A stretch of DNA of 64,000 nucleotides. Origin: Coleophoma eucalyptorum. Its lineage: Eukaryota > Ascomycota > Leotiomycetes > Helotiales > Dermateaceae. The number at the start of each line of letters is the position of its first letter. Position 1 is the first letter of the stretch. A program made the translations under genes and the position numbers. The stretch is taken from positions 186,001 to 250,000 of the forward strand of contig JALRME010000005.1 of assembly GCA_026120035.1 (NCBI GenBank), written 5' to 3'. The notes beneath the pieces are model-generated. The model was not told the origin of the DNA. It saw only the letters and a list, made by a program, of their open reading frames with translations, and ran no database searches. Below are positions 22,685-35,119 of this stretch, piece by piece.

Positions 22685-24476
22685 ATGTCTGGAAAGCTTG
22701 GTCAATCTCTCGACGAGATCCTCTCTACTCAGAAGTCTGCCGCCCGTGGTAAGGGTCGTCTTGGACGTGGCCGTCGTGCTCCTGCTTCTCGTCTTCTCAA
22801 CAACGCTGCTGCACCTTCGGGGGGAGTAAAGAAGACCGCCAAGCCTGCCCGAGCTGCCGTCAAAGGTACTCCTACTGGCCCAGCCGCACCTATCGACAGC
22901 AAGATTCAAGTCAGCAACTTGGTAAGGACCTTCCTTCTCTGTTCGTTTTAGAGCAGCGCTAACAATCAAAAGCCCAAGGATGTGAACGAACAACAGGTCA
23001 AGGTATGTTGCCGATGAGGTCATTCAGCCTTTGTGGACTTTTGTCGAATATTCCCAACCTTTTCGAGCTCATTGCTTCGAGTACAATCGCGATAATGCGT
23101 GGTTTTGCGCCGTATATATTGTTACACGCGGAAGCTTCATCAGATCGTCTCCTTCCTTCTCTCTGCTCGCATCAGTGGCTTGAAGCGGAGAAGAATGAAG
23201 TCGAGCTAAGATCAGTCTTGCACAATGTCTATGATTCTTGGTAGCCTGGCAAGCACCTATTACAGAACATAGCGCAGACTCATGATGTGATGCTATCCTT
23301 TCCGGAGTCTACGAGATCCTCCTTTGCACAATGCAGTGTTGTATGGAATTGCGATTGCGAGAAGATATCCGATCCTCAGCGAGCGTAGCAGTGGGGCAGC
23401 AGCATCATAGCACAGCACAGTACAGTAAAAACGCAGCATGTATACACGGGTAGCCAAGAAATGGTTGCTACGACGTCCCTTGAGGAGTCTACAGGATCAG
23501 TCCGATGACGGCGGGTGCTCGTCTCCAGGTGGTTCTGCGACAGCACTGCGCTAGGTCCGGTCTGGTGGGAGCATTTCTGCGAGGTACCTAGGATAGATTA
23601 GTGGCTGCACCCTCGAGGTTTGTGGTCTTGACAGAGGTTGAGGACACACCGTTCGTCCAGATGCTGGTCCGCTAAGCCTGGCGCCTACTGACGCAAATAC
23701 TAATGCTCGCTGCTCGCTCGCTGTTTCTGGATTTGGTTCTATTCCTAGGAAGGCATGGTGTTCTGCTCCACTTCCCAGAAGCTGTGTTTCCTTTCCTTGG
23801 ATTGTCGGAGTCGAATTGTTGCGCCCTTGACTTCTAAATCGTTTTCAAATAACTAACACGACTGCGAAAACAGGAATACTTCATCAAAGCCGTGGGACCT
23901 ATCAAGAGAGTAGAGATCTCTTATGGACCTGGAGGAGTCAGCCGAGGAATTGCAACAATCTGGTTTGCGCGTCCCGAGGGTGCTACCAAGGCTGTCAGCG
24001 CTTTGAATGGGCTTCTCGTCGATGGAAAGCCAATGAAGGTATGTGCATTGCAGTAGCTTAGTCAGGACCATTACTGAGCAACTACAGATCGAGGTCGTCC
24101 TCGATGCTCGTCGTGCCGCCAACATTCCCCCACCAAAGGGACTGAGTGAGCGTATTGCGTAAGTAGATTCAAGACGAGTCAGTTCATATCGGCATACTAA
24201 TGAAGTAATAGTGCACCAAAATCGCAACCAAAGTCTGCTGCTGTTACAAAGGCGGATGCTGCTGGCAGTGGTACCCGCGGTGGAAAAGCCCGCTCTCGTC
24301 GTGGCGGAGCCAAGGGTTCTCGTCCAGCCAAGAAGACTGCTGAGGAGCTTGATTCAGAGATGGCCGATTACTTCGACAACGGTGGAGCTGCTGCTGGAGC
24401 AGAGACCGCTGCTACTACCAATGGAGCCGCTCAACCTGTTGCCAACGGTGATGCTATGGATGAGGAGATCCTATGA
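22685..24476 (+). CDS. YRA1: mRNA export adaptor Yra1/ALYREF
   Basis: Five exons (22685-22921, 22973-23002, 23874-24038, 24088-24158, 24212-24476) give 255 residues. The N-terminus MSGKLGQSLDEILSTQK is the UAP56/Sub2-binding motif, followed by an Arg/Gly/Lys-rich region. One RRM follows, beginning IQVSNLPKDVNEQQVKEYF with the RNP1-like segment SRGIATIWF and ending KIEVVLD. Then come an RGG-like stretch (TRGGKARSRRGGAKG) and a C-terminal second UAP56-binding motif (AEELDSEMADYF). The protein couples transcription and splicing to Mex67-dependent mRNA export in the nucleus. Exon 2 is only 30 bases, and intron 2 is 871 bases, far longer than other introns here; yeast YRA1 also has one unusually large intron used in autoregulation. 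The intron ends with a good branch site (AACTAAC). Confidence 0.95.
23003..23873 (+). promoter_or_regulatory. 871-nt intron of YRA1, candidate autoregulatory element
   Basis: It starts GTATGT and ends AACTAAC...AAAACAG, so both splice signals are strong. Reading frames inside are short and unsupported. The comparison with the large regulatory intron of yeast YRA1 is established for yeast; function here is inference. Confidence 0.7.
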
Positions 24477-25257
24477 ATACTTTGAGTTTACATTATTCGG
24501 AAGGGAAGGAAGGGATATCGGAGTTGGAACATGGTCTCATTTTCAACACTTTTTCAGCAACAAATTCCTTTTGTAATTTGACTACGCCATTCTCATCGAC
24601 AGTACGACGAGTTCATTGCGATACTCTCAGCGAAGGCAGAGACGGAGAAGCGTACTTAATCCGCCAACTTTAATCACTTACGGTCAAGCGGATTTCTTTT
24701 AAAGTCTGTATTCAGGGGATTCATCACTGCTTTGCACATCGTTTACCAATTAAATAAAAAAAACTGGACCGAATTTCCGCCTCCTGACCAAGCGTGAAGT
24801 GGTCTCGCCCACTCAGAAAAACGGTCTGCGGTGTTAAAACCAAAGAATCATCAATTTGAATTTCTGTCTTACGGCTCAGTACAATATCAAACAAACCTAC
24901 ACAGAACGCCTACTGTCGATTCCAACCTTGGAACTTCAACCAAGAAAACAATGACAATCGTGATGACCAGACCGCATGCCAACAGCCTCCAGATGACCGC
25001 CTACTAGCAAAGTCTGGGTATCAAATATCGAGTACGCCTGTGAAATGTACACCTTTATTCCTTTGCCTTTTCGGTTCATTGCATTTTCATCGCCGACCTT
25101 TAAATGGCAGCATAATCTTTATCCTGCCGAAATATAAAACTGCGACAACCGATCACTTGCCATCAGAATGAAAAGAAACTATAGATTAGCACCGACTACT
25201 TCTTCACTGTAAAGTAGTGAAAGTAGAGAAATACTTTGGAGAAATTGTATCCCGCAG
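24477..25257. other. convergent 3' spacer
   Basis: Lies between the 3' ends of YRA1 (+) and the cysteine-module gene (-). It presumably contains both 3' untranslated regions. No gene-like frame. Confidence 0.55.
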
Positions 25258-27017
25258 CTACTTCTTAGCTTTGGCAAGAGCAAGTATAGTCTGGCGATCG
25301 AATTCGTCAATCTGCTTCAGTGATGCTTTCACCTCCGCAAATGAGGTCACCTGGCTCTTCTGTAGAGCCTCTAACAGTTTCATCAAGTCGTCCATGGTGG
25401 TTGAGCTCTCCGTGGTTCCGTTTGTCATGCTTATTCTGGCCAGCTGCAATTTCGACTTCTCGGCCTCTGCTTTCGCAATCTCCTGGGCCTTTGCCTCTTC
25501 TTCCTCTGCCTTGGCTTTGTCCTCCTTCGCCTTTTTCTCAGCCAAGGCTTCAGCCTCCTCCTTGGCTTCCTTTTCTGCCTTCGCCTTCGCCTGAGCTTTT
25601 ACTTGTTCTTCGGCTGCTGTCTTCTTGTCAATTTCAGCCTGCTTTTCTGCTTCAACTTTAGCCGCTTGGTCAGCTCTGGCTTTCTCTTCCGATTTCAGCT
25701 TCTCGTCGTGATCTATGTCCGTTAGCTTGATACCCAGGTCTGCTATTAGTGGTGGCTGTGATATACGTTGAAGGCATAAATGTTCCGCTGAGTCACTTCC
25801 GTCGAGATGATCACACCTATATCGAGTACAGCTTGGTTCTGCGCAGCAATCTTTTCTCCAATCAGTCATTGCCTGAGCCGGTCTTGTGTCAAGAACTCAC
25901 GTGTCTTGCAATATCCAATTCTCTCCGTCTTGTTGACCTCTGTGCAATTGGGGAACTGACAGGTATCTATCCTCTATCAGAGCTGAAAGGACGAGGGCAT
26001 TTTGGCTTGGCTCACGTATAAAGCATGTCTTCCGAAAGACTCCAGCATCGTTTACCATTGGACTTTGAAGGCATGTTTCAGCACTGCACTTATCTGTTCA
26101 TGACATGAGCATTGGTCTGGAACCTATCCTGGAAGGTGGATAATGAAGCCTCAGTCTATCTCTGCCTTCTTCAAGTGTGGAATACTTACGATCTATACAG
26201 TATGCACCTTTCCTGATGGTCTTATAACACCCCCTTCGCATGCAGGTATCTGCTCCGCATCAGCATTCATTTCGGATAAAAAATTGTGAAGGGCCCACAG
26301 ACGAATACTACAACCAGTCGAATGGGCCAGTCTGAAGTTCGAACAGTTCTTGCATTTGACATCTACAACTATTAACGATCAGGCGTAAGTTCCAGACCAA
26401 GTGAAACTCACGAGCATTACAGTACAGCTGTCGTTCGCTTCCTTTCTTCGTCGTCATAAAATGGCAACCGTCCTCTGAGCACTCGAAATTGATATCTAGC
26501 ATCATCAGTGTTGTCGAAGGTCACCTATGGTAGAAAAGAACTTACGCCCAGGACATACGATGCTGTCTTGATCAATAGTCACATTCTGACATTTGAGCAC
26601 CTGACACGTGTCTATGATTGTTACCATACATTTGTATTGCATATGCTGGATACAAGACACCTTGCATGGGGAAACGTACGGTCATGTTGTCCGGCACAGC
26701 CATCAAATCCGGCAGCTCTTTTGAATCCACAGCCTGGGTAGGCACATTTATCTGCGTTCGTCAGCACACAGGTCCTCCATGGCAGGCTGACTGGAGGCAC
26801 GATACTCACGTGAGGGGCACAAGTCAAATCGAAGCTTCTTGTCTTCACTGAGGGCTACTGTCGCTATACATCCCTCCTCATCACAGACATCTTGCTATCA
26901 TCAGTTTCGCATGTTTGTCCTACATCAATAGATGCACTTACGGTCTCGACAACATGGTAGGTTCTTGGCTGCGACTGCAGAGCAGCCCTTGACTTCGCAC
27001 TGTGATCTAGTCGACAT
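25258..27017 (-). CDS. tandem C-C-C-H cysteine-module protein with coiled-coil tail
   Basis: Eleven minus-strand exons: 27017-26942, 26890-26810, 26751-26680, 26611-26546, 26495-26412, 26362-26303, 26249-26190, 26093-26016, 25966-25901, 25850-25767, 25712-25258; 393 residues in all. Ten modules follow C-x4-C-x(9-17)-C-x2-H (the sixth has C-x2-C, the third C-x3-H plus a further His, the tenth extra Cys/His). Examples are TCQFPNCTEVNKTERIGYCK-H and TCMRRGCYKTIRKGAYCID-H. All ten introns (49-96 bases) are phase 1, and each splits the His codon as C|AT or C|AC, so exons 2-10 are symmetric single modules. The last exon encodes a long Ala/Glu/Lys coiled coil (about residues 245-335) and a helical tail ending LAKAKK. 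The ligand spacing resembles WRKY19-type zinc fingers of plants; zinc binding is inferred. No signal peptide or membrane helix is visible. Function unknown. Confidence 0.85.
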
Positions 27018-28953
27018 GACTTCAACAGCAAATCAGAGTGTCAGACTTCTCTTGATTAGCTCCTGTTTGAATTCTTCCGGTCCCCCAGCCTACGCGAGAA
27101 GTTCGTGTGGTACTTTGCTTGATATGAGGCGTCTCCTTGGACCTCAAATTGCGGAGTCAAACGGGCCTCACTTTGGATGATTACCCAGACAGACAGCACG
27201 GGCGAATGTATTGACCACGTTGCAACTCCGCTCACTCAAGCTCTTTCGGTGAAATATGTAGTAAGTGGAAGGAGAGACGCAGGACGCAGATGCGATTAGT
27301 TAAAGCTTCTCGTCTTAGCTACCATTTAGGGTTGGGTTCCAATTTTTCCACCTTGGGCTGTTGCCAATCTAACACATGACCATCCGCGGGGCTTCTAGCA
27401 CTTTGGGTCTATCTCTGAGCTGATGGCCACTCGGGCTGAAAGGCGCTGTTCCTGGGTGGGTTGGGTAGCGACCTGGCCGCCGTTGAGGTCGGGTTCGTTC
27501 TCTTTGTAGCTGTGGTTGGTGGTCTGTCTCGCAAGACTTGGGTTGCTGATAAGTGTGGCGTGCCTTCATCGGTGCGTTGTTCATGCAGCGGCAGCTTGAT
27601 CCAGCCAGTGAAGTTGAGCTGCACGAACTGCTGCATTGCAGGTCCAGAAAGGATCGCTAAGCGAGGGGGAATGATCTGGAGAGCAGGTGCAGGGTAGTTG
27701 TATGACGAATGTTGTAATGGCCGTTCAGCCTCAAACTTCAAGTGCGAGGTCGTACGTTTCCACGGATATTTTTCCACCTTTGCTGTAAGGGCATGTCCAT
27801 TCGAATGGCATTACCTGGCCTTGGAAACTTCTCAAGGGCATACATAGCCTTTTTGGAGCAGTAGCATACACAAAGTCACAACCATAAGCAACATACAAAG
27901 TCGATCATTGTCTTTTAGAACTTGAGCTTCTACAGCAAACCCGAATCCCGCTGCCTCTAAAGCCCATCTCCCTCTCGGTGATCAACCTTTGTCCGAAATC
28001 CTCTCCCGGTTCTTCTCCACAGGCCAAGATCTCAACATGAACCGAAGGACGAAGCATTGACTGCATGTATTTCGCACTGCGATTTACCTCCCTTCCTCCA
28101 AAAAGGACTCTCTCCCACCAAGGCAGGTTTGGCATCGAAGAATTTGGTGGCTGCCTCTGCAGATTGCTGTACGCACTTGCACCCTGAGCAGAAGATGTGC
28201 TTACTGCAGATTGTGTGTGTGTGTTTGAAAGACGCCTCCCCCTCCGACCTGACCGGCCTCGATCTTACAATATGGGCGCTCCCGGGATCAAAAGAGTCAA
28301 GCTCCGCCCCAGTTTCCACATCCCTGCATTAGCTAGGCTCCTCAACTGGCCGGTCCCGCGATCTGGGACTGCGCAGGGCGCACATGCTATCGGACGTCGA
28401 ATCCATACGGGCATCTTCTCGTGGGGTCCCGTAGGAACATCCAAGTCCGGTGGCTGGCGAGGAAGTGGCCGATTCGAAATCTGGGGTAATCTGCACGAAG
28501 ATCCCCAGGATCTCTTAGTCTCAAAAATATATATACATAAAACCACGTCGGTAAGCGACTTGCTAAGTGGGTGTCTGGCGAGCAGGAATTTCCTCAGCAT
28601 GAAACTATACGCTCTTTTGATAAAAACGACGCTCATATGAGGGACGGAGTTTTGGGGATATAAGATATGAGCTCTATTTTGGACACAAGCACAATTCACG
28701 AGCACATCAGAAAGAGTTTAATTGAAATCGATGCCAACTCAGAAGCTGTAAAGACGAAAAACATCTTCAACAGCTATCTGCCTTCATATTTAATTCTTCT
28801 CTTTGCACCCCCCAAATTGGCATGACATCCTCTGTTTGCGTGTGTATAAATAGGTGTGTACCTCACGTCGTTTATCTAAATATCATCTTCTAACTTCGTA
28901 CAAAACATCTTTTTGAACGCCCTTCAATTGTACGGCACACGATTCACCACGTT
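27018..28953. other. intergenic region
   Basis: Upstream region of the cysteine-module gene and the 3' flank of GDE1. Frames at 27369-27777 (-), 27905-28319 (-) and 28197-28640 (+) are Pro/Arg/Ser-rich or overlap each other and match no family I know. Nothing is called. Confidence 0.45.
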
Positions 28954-31900
28954 TTAAATATCAACTGGACCAGTCCAAGGTGGCATAGAGGCAGTTTTCG
29001 ATTTGCCCTCACTATTCGTAAGACCCTTACGGATGGCAAGGACGTTATCAACAATGACGGCATCGATACCTTCTTTGACTTGTTGCTATTTTGAATCAGT
29101 AACTCTTCTTCTAGAAGACCAGGAGGGAGCGGAAGAACAAACCTGTACGCGGACCGGATCATTGTTCAAGGTTCCATAACTGACACACACCAAACCACTA
29201 TCTTTAACAACCTTGACAAGTCGGGGACTGTTGACTAAAGGCTCAGCCGCACTAACAACACCGAGAAGATTCCATCGGCTGGCAAAACGGATGGCTTCTT
29301 GGAGACTGCTCGCTCGAATATCACCTACAGGGCTGGTGCCTGCGTCGGTGAGGAACAGAATAGGAATACTGGGTTGCTTGAAACTAAGCAACAGGCAGAT
29401 ATCAGGGTTGAAACTACTGAAAATGATATTTCGCTTCTTGCCGAGGTCGTACACTTTTGTTAAGACGGTGTCGACAAAGCTGTTCAGCTCAACGGCATAA
29501 GTATCCATCTCTTCCTGCTCGGTCTCGTAAAGCATTGGATACTTCATCTCGACATTGAAGCCAACATTTTCAGGTAGCTTCTTGAACATCTCTTCCAAAG
29601 TGGTGAATGGTGCTTGGATGAAGTTGCCGCGAGAATTGCCTTTGTATCCCTTGGCTTTGAAATCACGAGTATGCTTCATACGTTCTGCCATATCAAGCTC
29701 CGCATGGACATGTCCCATGGACAATGATCTTTGCCGATCCATACCTCGAACAACTTTGGATTGTTCAGTCTCTGTATGAGGCGGAGAAGGTGGACGCGAA
29801 GCCCGAACAGTGTCATTGACGTGAAGGAATTGCTCAAGAGTCAGTGTATGAACTGGAGCATCAATACCTGTCTCGCTGACCAAAAAGTCGTGGTAAATGA
29901 CAGGTACATGGTCTTTTGTCAGTTGAACATCAAATTCAACGTAGTTTGCACCCAAATTTGCAGCAGCAATAAAAGACTGTATAGTGTTTTCTCCCAACTG
30001 AAGCGATTTGTTCGCAGTCTGGTTCTTGCCAAGTCCTCGATGACCGATGACCATTGGCGATGAGAGTTCCTTCCAGTACGTCTGTTTTGCTGTAATTCCC
30101 ATGTTTGGATGAGAGAATGGAGTGATGATGAGGAAGTTGAAGTTTACAATGCCAATGACTTCAAGAGTTGCTGCAGCCACAATCGGAACACTAATATCTC
30201 CTTGTAGATTCATACGCTTCAAACCAATTGTTGGCTTAATCAGAGAAAGGACAGCAACACCTCTAGCCACCTTGTTCTCCTGACTACCTGAATATGTGGG
30301 CACAATATCAAAGAGAATCTTGACTTTGGAAGCATCGTGGGTAGTGAACACGATTGGCTCAGTGGAAATATTATGCTGGACTGGGAGGTCAACAATTGTT
30401 GGTTCGCCTTGAGCTCCAGTAGCTGAAACTATGACCGACAAAGCCGTATCAAGCTGGGTGGAATGGGCTTCGGCGAGAGGAATTCTGTCGAGCTTAACTG
30501 CTGGGGCATCTTTACGCATATCCATAGAACCCAAGCTGACTAAAACCATGGTTTCGTTGGTAAGATAGCGATGGCCAAAAGACTTCACGGGTTCCGTTGC
30601 CTTAGGAATTGCAGTTTGGGAATGAAGAGCTTCCACAGAAGACATAACAGACGGCTCAGTGGTAGACGATTCAGAAGAGACGCTGCCCTCGGACTCAGAA
30701 CCTTCGAGATCAGGAGCAGCTTCAGCTAACCTTTCGGCAATAGCCATATGACCTCTCAACGCTGCATGCTCTCTACCAGTCCAGCCTGAGGCGTCACGCT
30801 TGTTCAGCTCGGCACCTCCAGCGATAAGAAGTTCAACGATGTTGAGATGACCATCAACGGAAGCAACGTGCAGGGCAGTCCAGGCGAAGGTCTTCTCTGC
30901 CAGTTGAAGATCGGCCTTCTGATCTGGGGTCCCATCGATCAAAATCTTGGCGCAATCTTCGTGGCCGAAACGTGCAGCAACGTGCAGAGCAGTTTCACCG
31001 GTCTCATCCTGCCAATTGATATTGACGCCAGCATCAACTAGCAGTTTGACAATAGGAGTAAAGTTCGACTTGGTTGCGAGTGCAAGAACAGCACTGGACT
31101 TTGAAATGTTCCTTCTCATGGCAAGTTTCTCATCGTTCACACCCTGCCAGTTCTCTCCATCCAAGAGTGCCTGTGTAGTGCGAGGGTGGCCACCAATGAC
31201 ACTTAGGTGGATTGGCGCCATGCCCTCATTGTCCTGCCACTCCTCGGCATCAATACCATGTTCGACATTAAATTGTCCCCAATCCTGCATGTACTTCATG
31301 ACTAGCTGGCAGACCACTACAAAGCCGAATTGAGCAGCATAATGCAATGGTAATCGACCATATGAATCTCTAGTCTTCAGGGCAATTCTTTGGTGTGGTT
31401 CTAAGTGTGCGAGAAGGTAATCCAAAAGCTTCACATGCTCGTCGTCTAAGCTCAACAAATTCTCTTGGTTCTTGCTAGGTCGCGGTCCCGGAGGCGGCGA
31501 AGCTGCAGGTGTAATATAATGCTGATGGTCTGGCTCAGCCATCAATACTGATTTGGGATCTAAACCTTCGGCTTGGATAGTCTTGGAACGACCAATAGAG
31601 ATGACAAGGCGGTGCAAGCAATTGCGTTGATTGATATCATCAGTCTCGTCTAACGACTTGATCTCGCGTAAAAGATATGCCACGCACTTCTTCGCCTTGG
31701 AAGTGATTGAGCGTTGCAGCAGGTTCACAAACAACTTCTGCATTGCTGGTTCTTGCGGCTCGAGATTGGCCTCTTTCAAAGCCTCCTTCAAGATCGGTTC
31801 ATCATCCGTCTTCACTGCTTGATCGACAGTTTCCTGCAGACCTGGAGGTAGATGTAGGATAGACCGAGAGGAAACACGCTTCATAGAATGGGTTGAATGA

Positions 31901-32582
31901 ACGGATCGAACATCGTCAGGAACATTATTCTCTCCAAGTATCGACAGCCTATCATTAATGGCATTCATGGCCTGTGAGAGAGCGATATTGGTCGCAAAAG
32001 GTCTTGGGTCAACCTTTGAAGCAAGATATCTCTGCTGCGTGCTGGCAGTATTCGCAACCTTCTTATCCAACTTCTTTGTGATCTTGAGGAAGCCTCTGCG
32101 GTTCACTTCTCCAAACCACTGAAGCTTGCGCAGCTGGCCCCTAAGCTCCAACAGAGCTCCCATAAGCTCCTCGATCTCTTCCTGATCAAGGGCAGCCAGA
32201 GCGTCGGGAGACGAACCATAGCGGTCCTGGAGCAGCTTCAGACGACGCGCAGCATCGGCGAACTTCTTGTTGTAGAACGCATCGACATCTTCCAAGTTGC
32301 GATCGAGGGAAAAGAAAAACTCTATAGGAATATGATTAGATGATGCAAAGGCGTTGTGCCCTTTATGGCACGAGTTTCCCACCTGCTAAATCAACGTCCT
32401 TTTTGCCCTCTCTGGCCGTTTCTGCGGCGGCCTTGATAAGCTTCTTCAAGCCTTTATAGTTTATGTATGAGGATGACCACTCCGGGACCTGGTTGCGCGG
32501 CAGACTGGCATGTAAGGTCAGCTATAGGAGGTCGTGGAAGAACAATGCTCCAGGAGGCCACGTACTTGCGTCCGAACTTCAT
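28954..32582 (-). CDS. GDE1: SPX-ankyrin-GDPD glycerophosphocholine phosphodiesterase
   Basis: Exons 32582-32566, 32504-32383, 32321-29143 and 29085-28954 give 1149 residues. The N-terminal SPX domain starts MKFGRNLPRNQVPEWSSSYI and includes YKGLKKLIK, the basic inositol-polyphosphate binding surface. Ankyrin repeats follow at about 370-600 (for example LPLHYAAQFGF and TALHVAARFGHEDCAKIL). The C-terminal glycerophosphodiester phosphodiesterase domain begins about residue 800 with HRGLGKN, ENTIQSF, VEFDVQLTKD and VIYHDF, so the catalytic His, Glu, Asp and His are present. That favours active Gde1, which hydrolyses glycerophosphocholine to choline and glycerophosphate in the cytosol. The paralogue Pho81/NUC-2 has the same architecture but a degenerate enzyme domain. 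The first coding exon is only 17 bases; taking the frame from the long exon alone would lose the SPX start. Confidence 0.92.
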
Positions 32583-35119
32583 CTTGACGATCAAGTTGAA
32601 GCTCACAACGGGGAATCTGTAGGCGAGCTTTCACAAAGTCCAGCTAAGTGGGAGATTTCCTGGTTCCAAGCGTATTAAAGAAGACCGCTGGCACCGAAGA
32701 GAGGCAGATTGGAATCTGGGGGCAAAGCGAACCGAAAGAATGAAAATAATATGCTGTTTCGTTGGTCGGACGGTAACTTCGCCATTCAGACGCCTCTGTT
32801 GTTTATCGTGGATCCGGGGGGAGATAGCCTATGAATGGCGTAAGACCGGTGCTCGTGCTCGCGCGCGTGAGCTGCCTCCTTCGTCGAAAGGGGAAATAGG
32901 AGTGGGTGTGCGAGAGAGGATGAGATGAGAATCCGAGAGTTGGACCTGAGGGTGAGATTGCGTCGTGTAGAGTTAGAGATGTGGAAACTGAACAATGGAA
33001 GCTATAAGATCCAGAGAAATTGAAGCATGGGAAAAGCGATCCTAGTGATTCGCTGCAAGAACGGATCAGTCGTCGGCCGCTTTTAAGCGTTGGACGGGCT
33101 GGAAGCGATGCCCTTTCACCGCCCTGCTGGCTGGAAATAGACGACAATCCAGGGACCTGAACAGGGAGGCCAGAGAGACGACAGAGACGAGATGCTTGGA
33201 GTTGCATGATCCGACAGGGGACAAGAGTCAGTTGGGTGTCGTCGCTACGCAGGTAGTAGGAACCGCATCAGCACTTGTCACCGTCTTTAGCTCCTCCTTT
33301 CATGAACCCTCAAAACTTACGTCTGGTCCCCTCTCTTTTTCCTGTTTTCTGGCCTTCGAGTCGCGTTGAGTCGGCCTTGTCGCTCCGTCACTCCCTGCCC
33401 GGTCCTCTTCCCTTCCTCGCTACTCGCTTTCCCCAGCATTGCTCCCTCTTCCTCTCATGAACCTGAGACAGGAAAGACCTTCCGTCGAAGGGATCCGGAG
33501 ATCCCAAGCCACCCGTCCTCGGTCTCGCAAAGCCATCGCCATCGTTTGAAATGGCCCTCGTGAGCGTTTCTGTGGAAAAGTGCTGTCAGAACATTCATGC
33601 TCGAGCGAGCTTCCTAGTCGGTCAATCCGTCATTTGCCCTCGACTTCCTCTCCTTTCCACCCTTGCCTTGACCGCTCTCTAGGCACAAACGGCGCTCGAA
33701 GAAAAAAAGGGTTCAATGCGGAAAATGAAAAGAGAAGCTGAGTTTCTAGTCCCGTGCTGCGTGATCGGATGCGATACATTATTGGTACTGTTACAAGCAA
33801 CAAGGATAGCGGTCCCGATCCCCGGTGGATCCCTTATGCTGTCATTATTAACTGGAGAAACTCAAAAGTCCCTTCCGGCTTTTCCAGACGAACTTCTCCC
33901 TCTTGGCCACCGTCCCTCACTTGACCAGAGAAACAAAGGAGGCAAAGGAACTGCTTGCATATAACGCGGAAAAATCTGAGGTTCAGGCATTGCTAAAAAA
34001 GACATTGCATGTTTGCCCCAACGCAATTAGCTGTCTTCCTCTAGAGCACCATGGCATGTGAAGCTATCCAATTCCTCGGCTAGCGGGGTGAAGTCCGTTC
34101 GCAAAACAAGCCGGCGCGCTGCAGCATATCTCAACATCGCCTACTCCGTATTCAGGGTCCTCTTACTGTGGGAGAGGGAAACAAAACAAGATAATAAAAA
34201 ATAACTCAAGATACCTTCCCCCCTCCCCCATACCCTCCCTTACTGCAGCGATCGATCCAATGATCAAAAAGGTCAATTGTGATGAGCGGAGTGGTATCAC
34301 ACAGGCCGACGAAGCCTACGTCGATGGCGGTCCAGATGCAACACAACTTGCATTATCTTGCAGCTGCCGTGCATCTCGACTCTGGTCCTACAAGTTTTCC
34401 CCCAACCTATCTTCTACCACCTGTCGCATTTTCCCACCCCTCCTCTCTCGATACGATAGAAACAAACCAGCGAAAAACTGCCTTGATCGTATTCAAACCT
34501 CCCTCAAAATTTTATCTGACGTGTTCGTAATCTTAAGAAAAAAAAACCACAATTAAAAGTTCTGAAGGCTAGAGTACCTTCCTTTCCTTATTAAGGCATC
34601 ACAACCGTCGCTATGCACAAGTCGTTAGTGAGCACCCCGCTTCAACTCGATCCAGTAATGGGTCGCGTGCCATATTCCCTTTTCTGTCCCGGATTTCGAT
34701 GCAGATGAGTGGGGGCCGTTGTTTGTAGGCAGGCTGACGACCAATTTTGACTCGACGTTGAGGACACCTTCGACAAGCTGCATCGGAAGGAAAATGCTTG
34801 TGTTACCCACCGGTCAATACTCGAGGGGTCTATCAGCACGCATAGGACACTAATCAGCAATCACAGCAAAATACCCCACAGAAACGCCTTGTGTACTGTT
34901 TCTATCCTCAAGAGGCGAAGGTTTTGATTTCTATCTATGTATCTTTGTATATACTATCTACTATCTACTATACTGCCATGCTACATAGCACGTGCTGAGT
35001 ACTACACAGTAAACCACTCCTTGTACGCCGTTGTAATGCTCCCTAATCCCATACGCCAATATCATCCATGCGTGCTGCATTAACTTACACTATCAAAAAA
35101 AATCTTAACATAGACATCG
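32583..35119. other. long intergenic region
   Basis: About 2.5 kb. The first part is the GDE1 promoter and leader. The remainder contains pyrimidine-rich tracts (about 33290-33480 and 34200-34250) and ACT/TATC simple repeats near 34935-34975. No family-level coding signal is visible on either strand. It could hold a non-coding transcript but sequence alone does not show one. Confidence 0.45.

Noticed and set aside
23005..23244. Open frame inside the long YRA1 intron
   Set aside because: Starts at the donor site, has no family features and would not join to either flanking exon.
25217..25661. Ser/Ala- and Pro-rich plus-strand frames
   Set aside because: They are the antisense of the Ala/Glu/Lys coiled coil of the cysteine-module gene; low-complexity shadow.
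25713..25766. Alternative acceptor at 25743 giving a 24-base intron in the cysteine-module gene
   Set aside because: Too short for a spliceosomal intron; the acceptor at 25713 gives 54 bases and preserves the C|AT histidine pattern.
27369..27777. Minus-strand frame of about 120 codons, Pro/Thr/Arg-rich
   Set aside because: No domain, no good start context, overlaps other frames; composition looks like leader or spacer.
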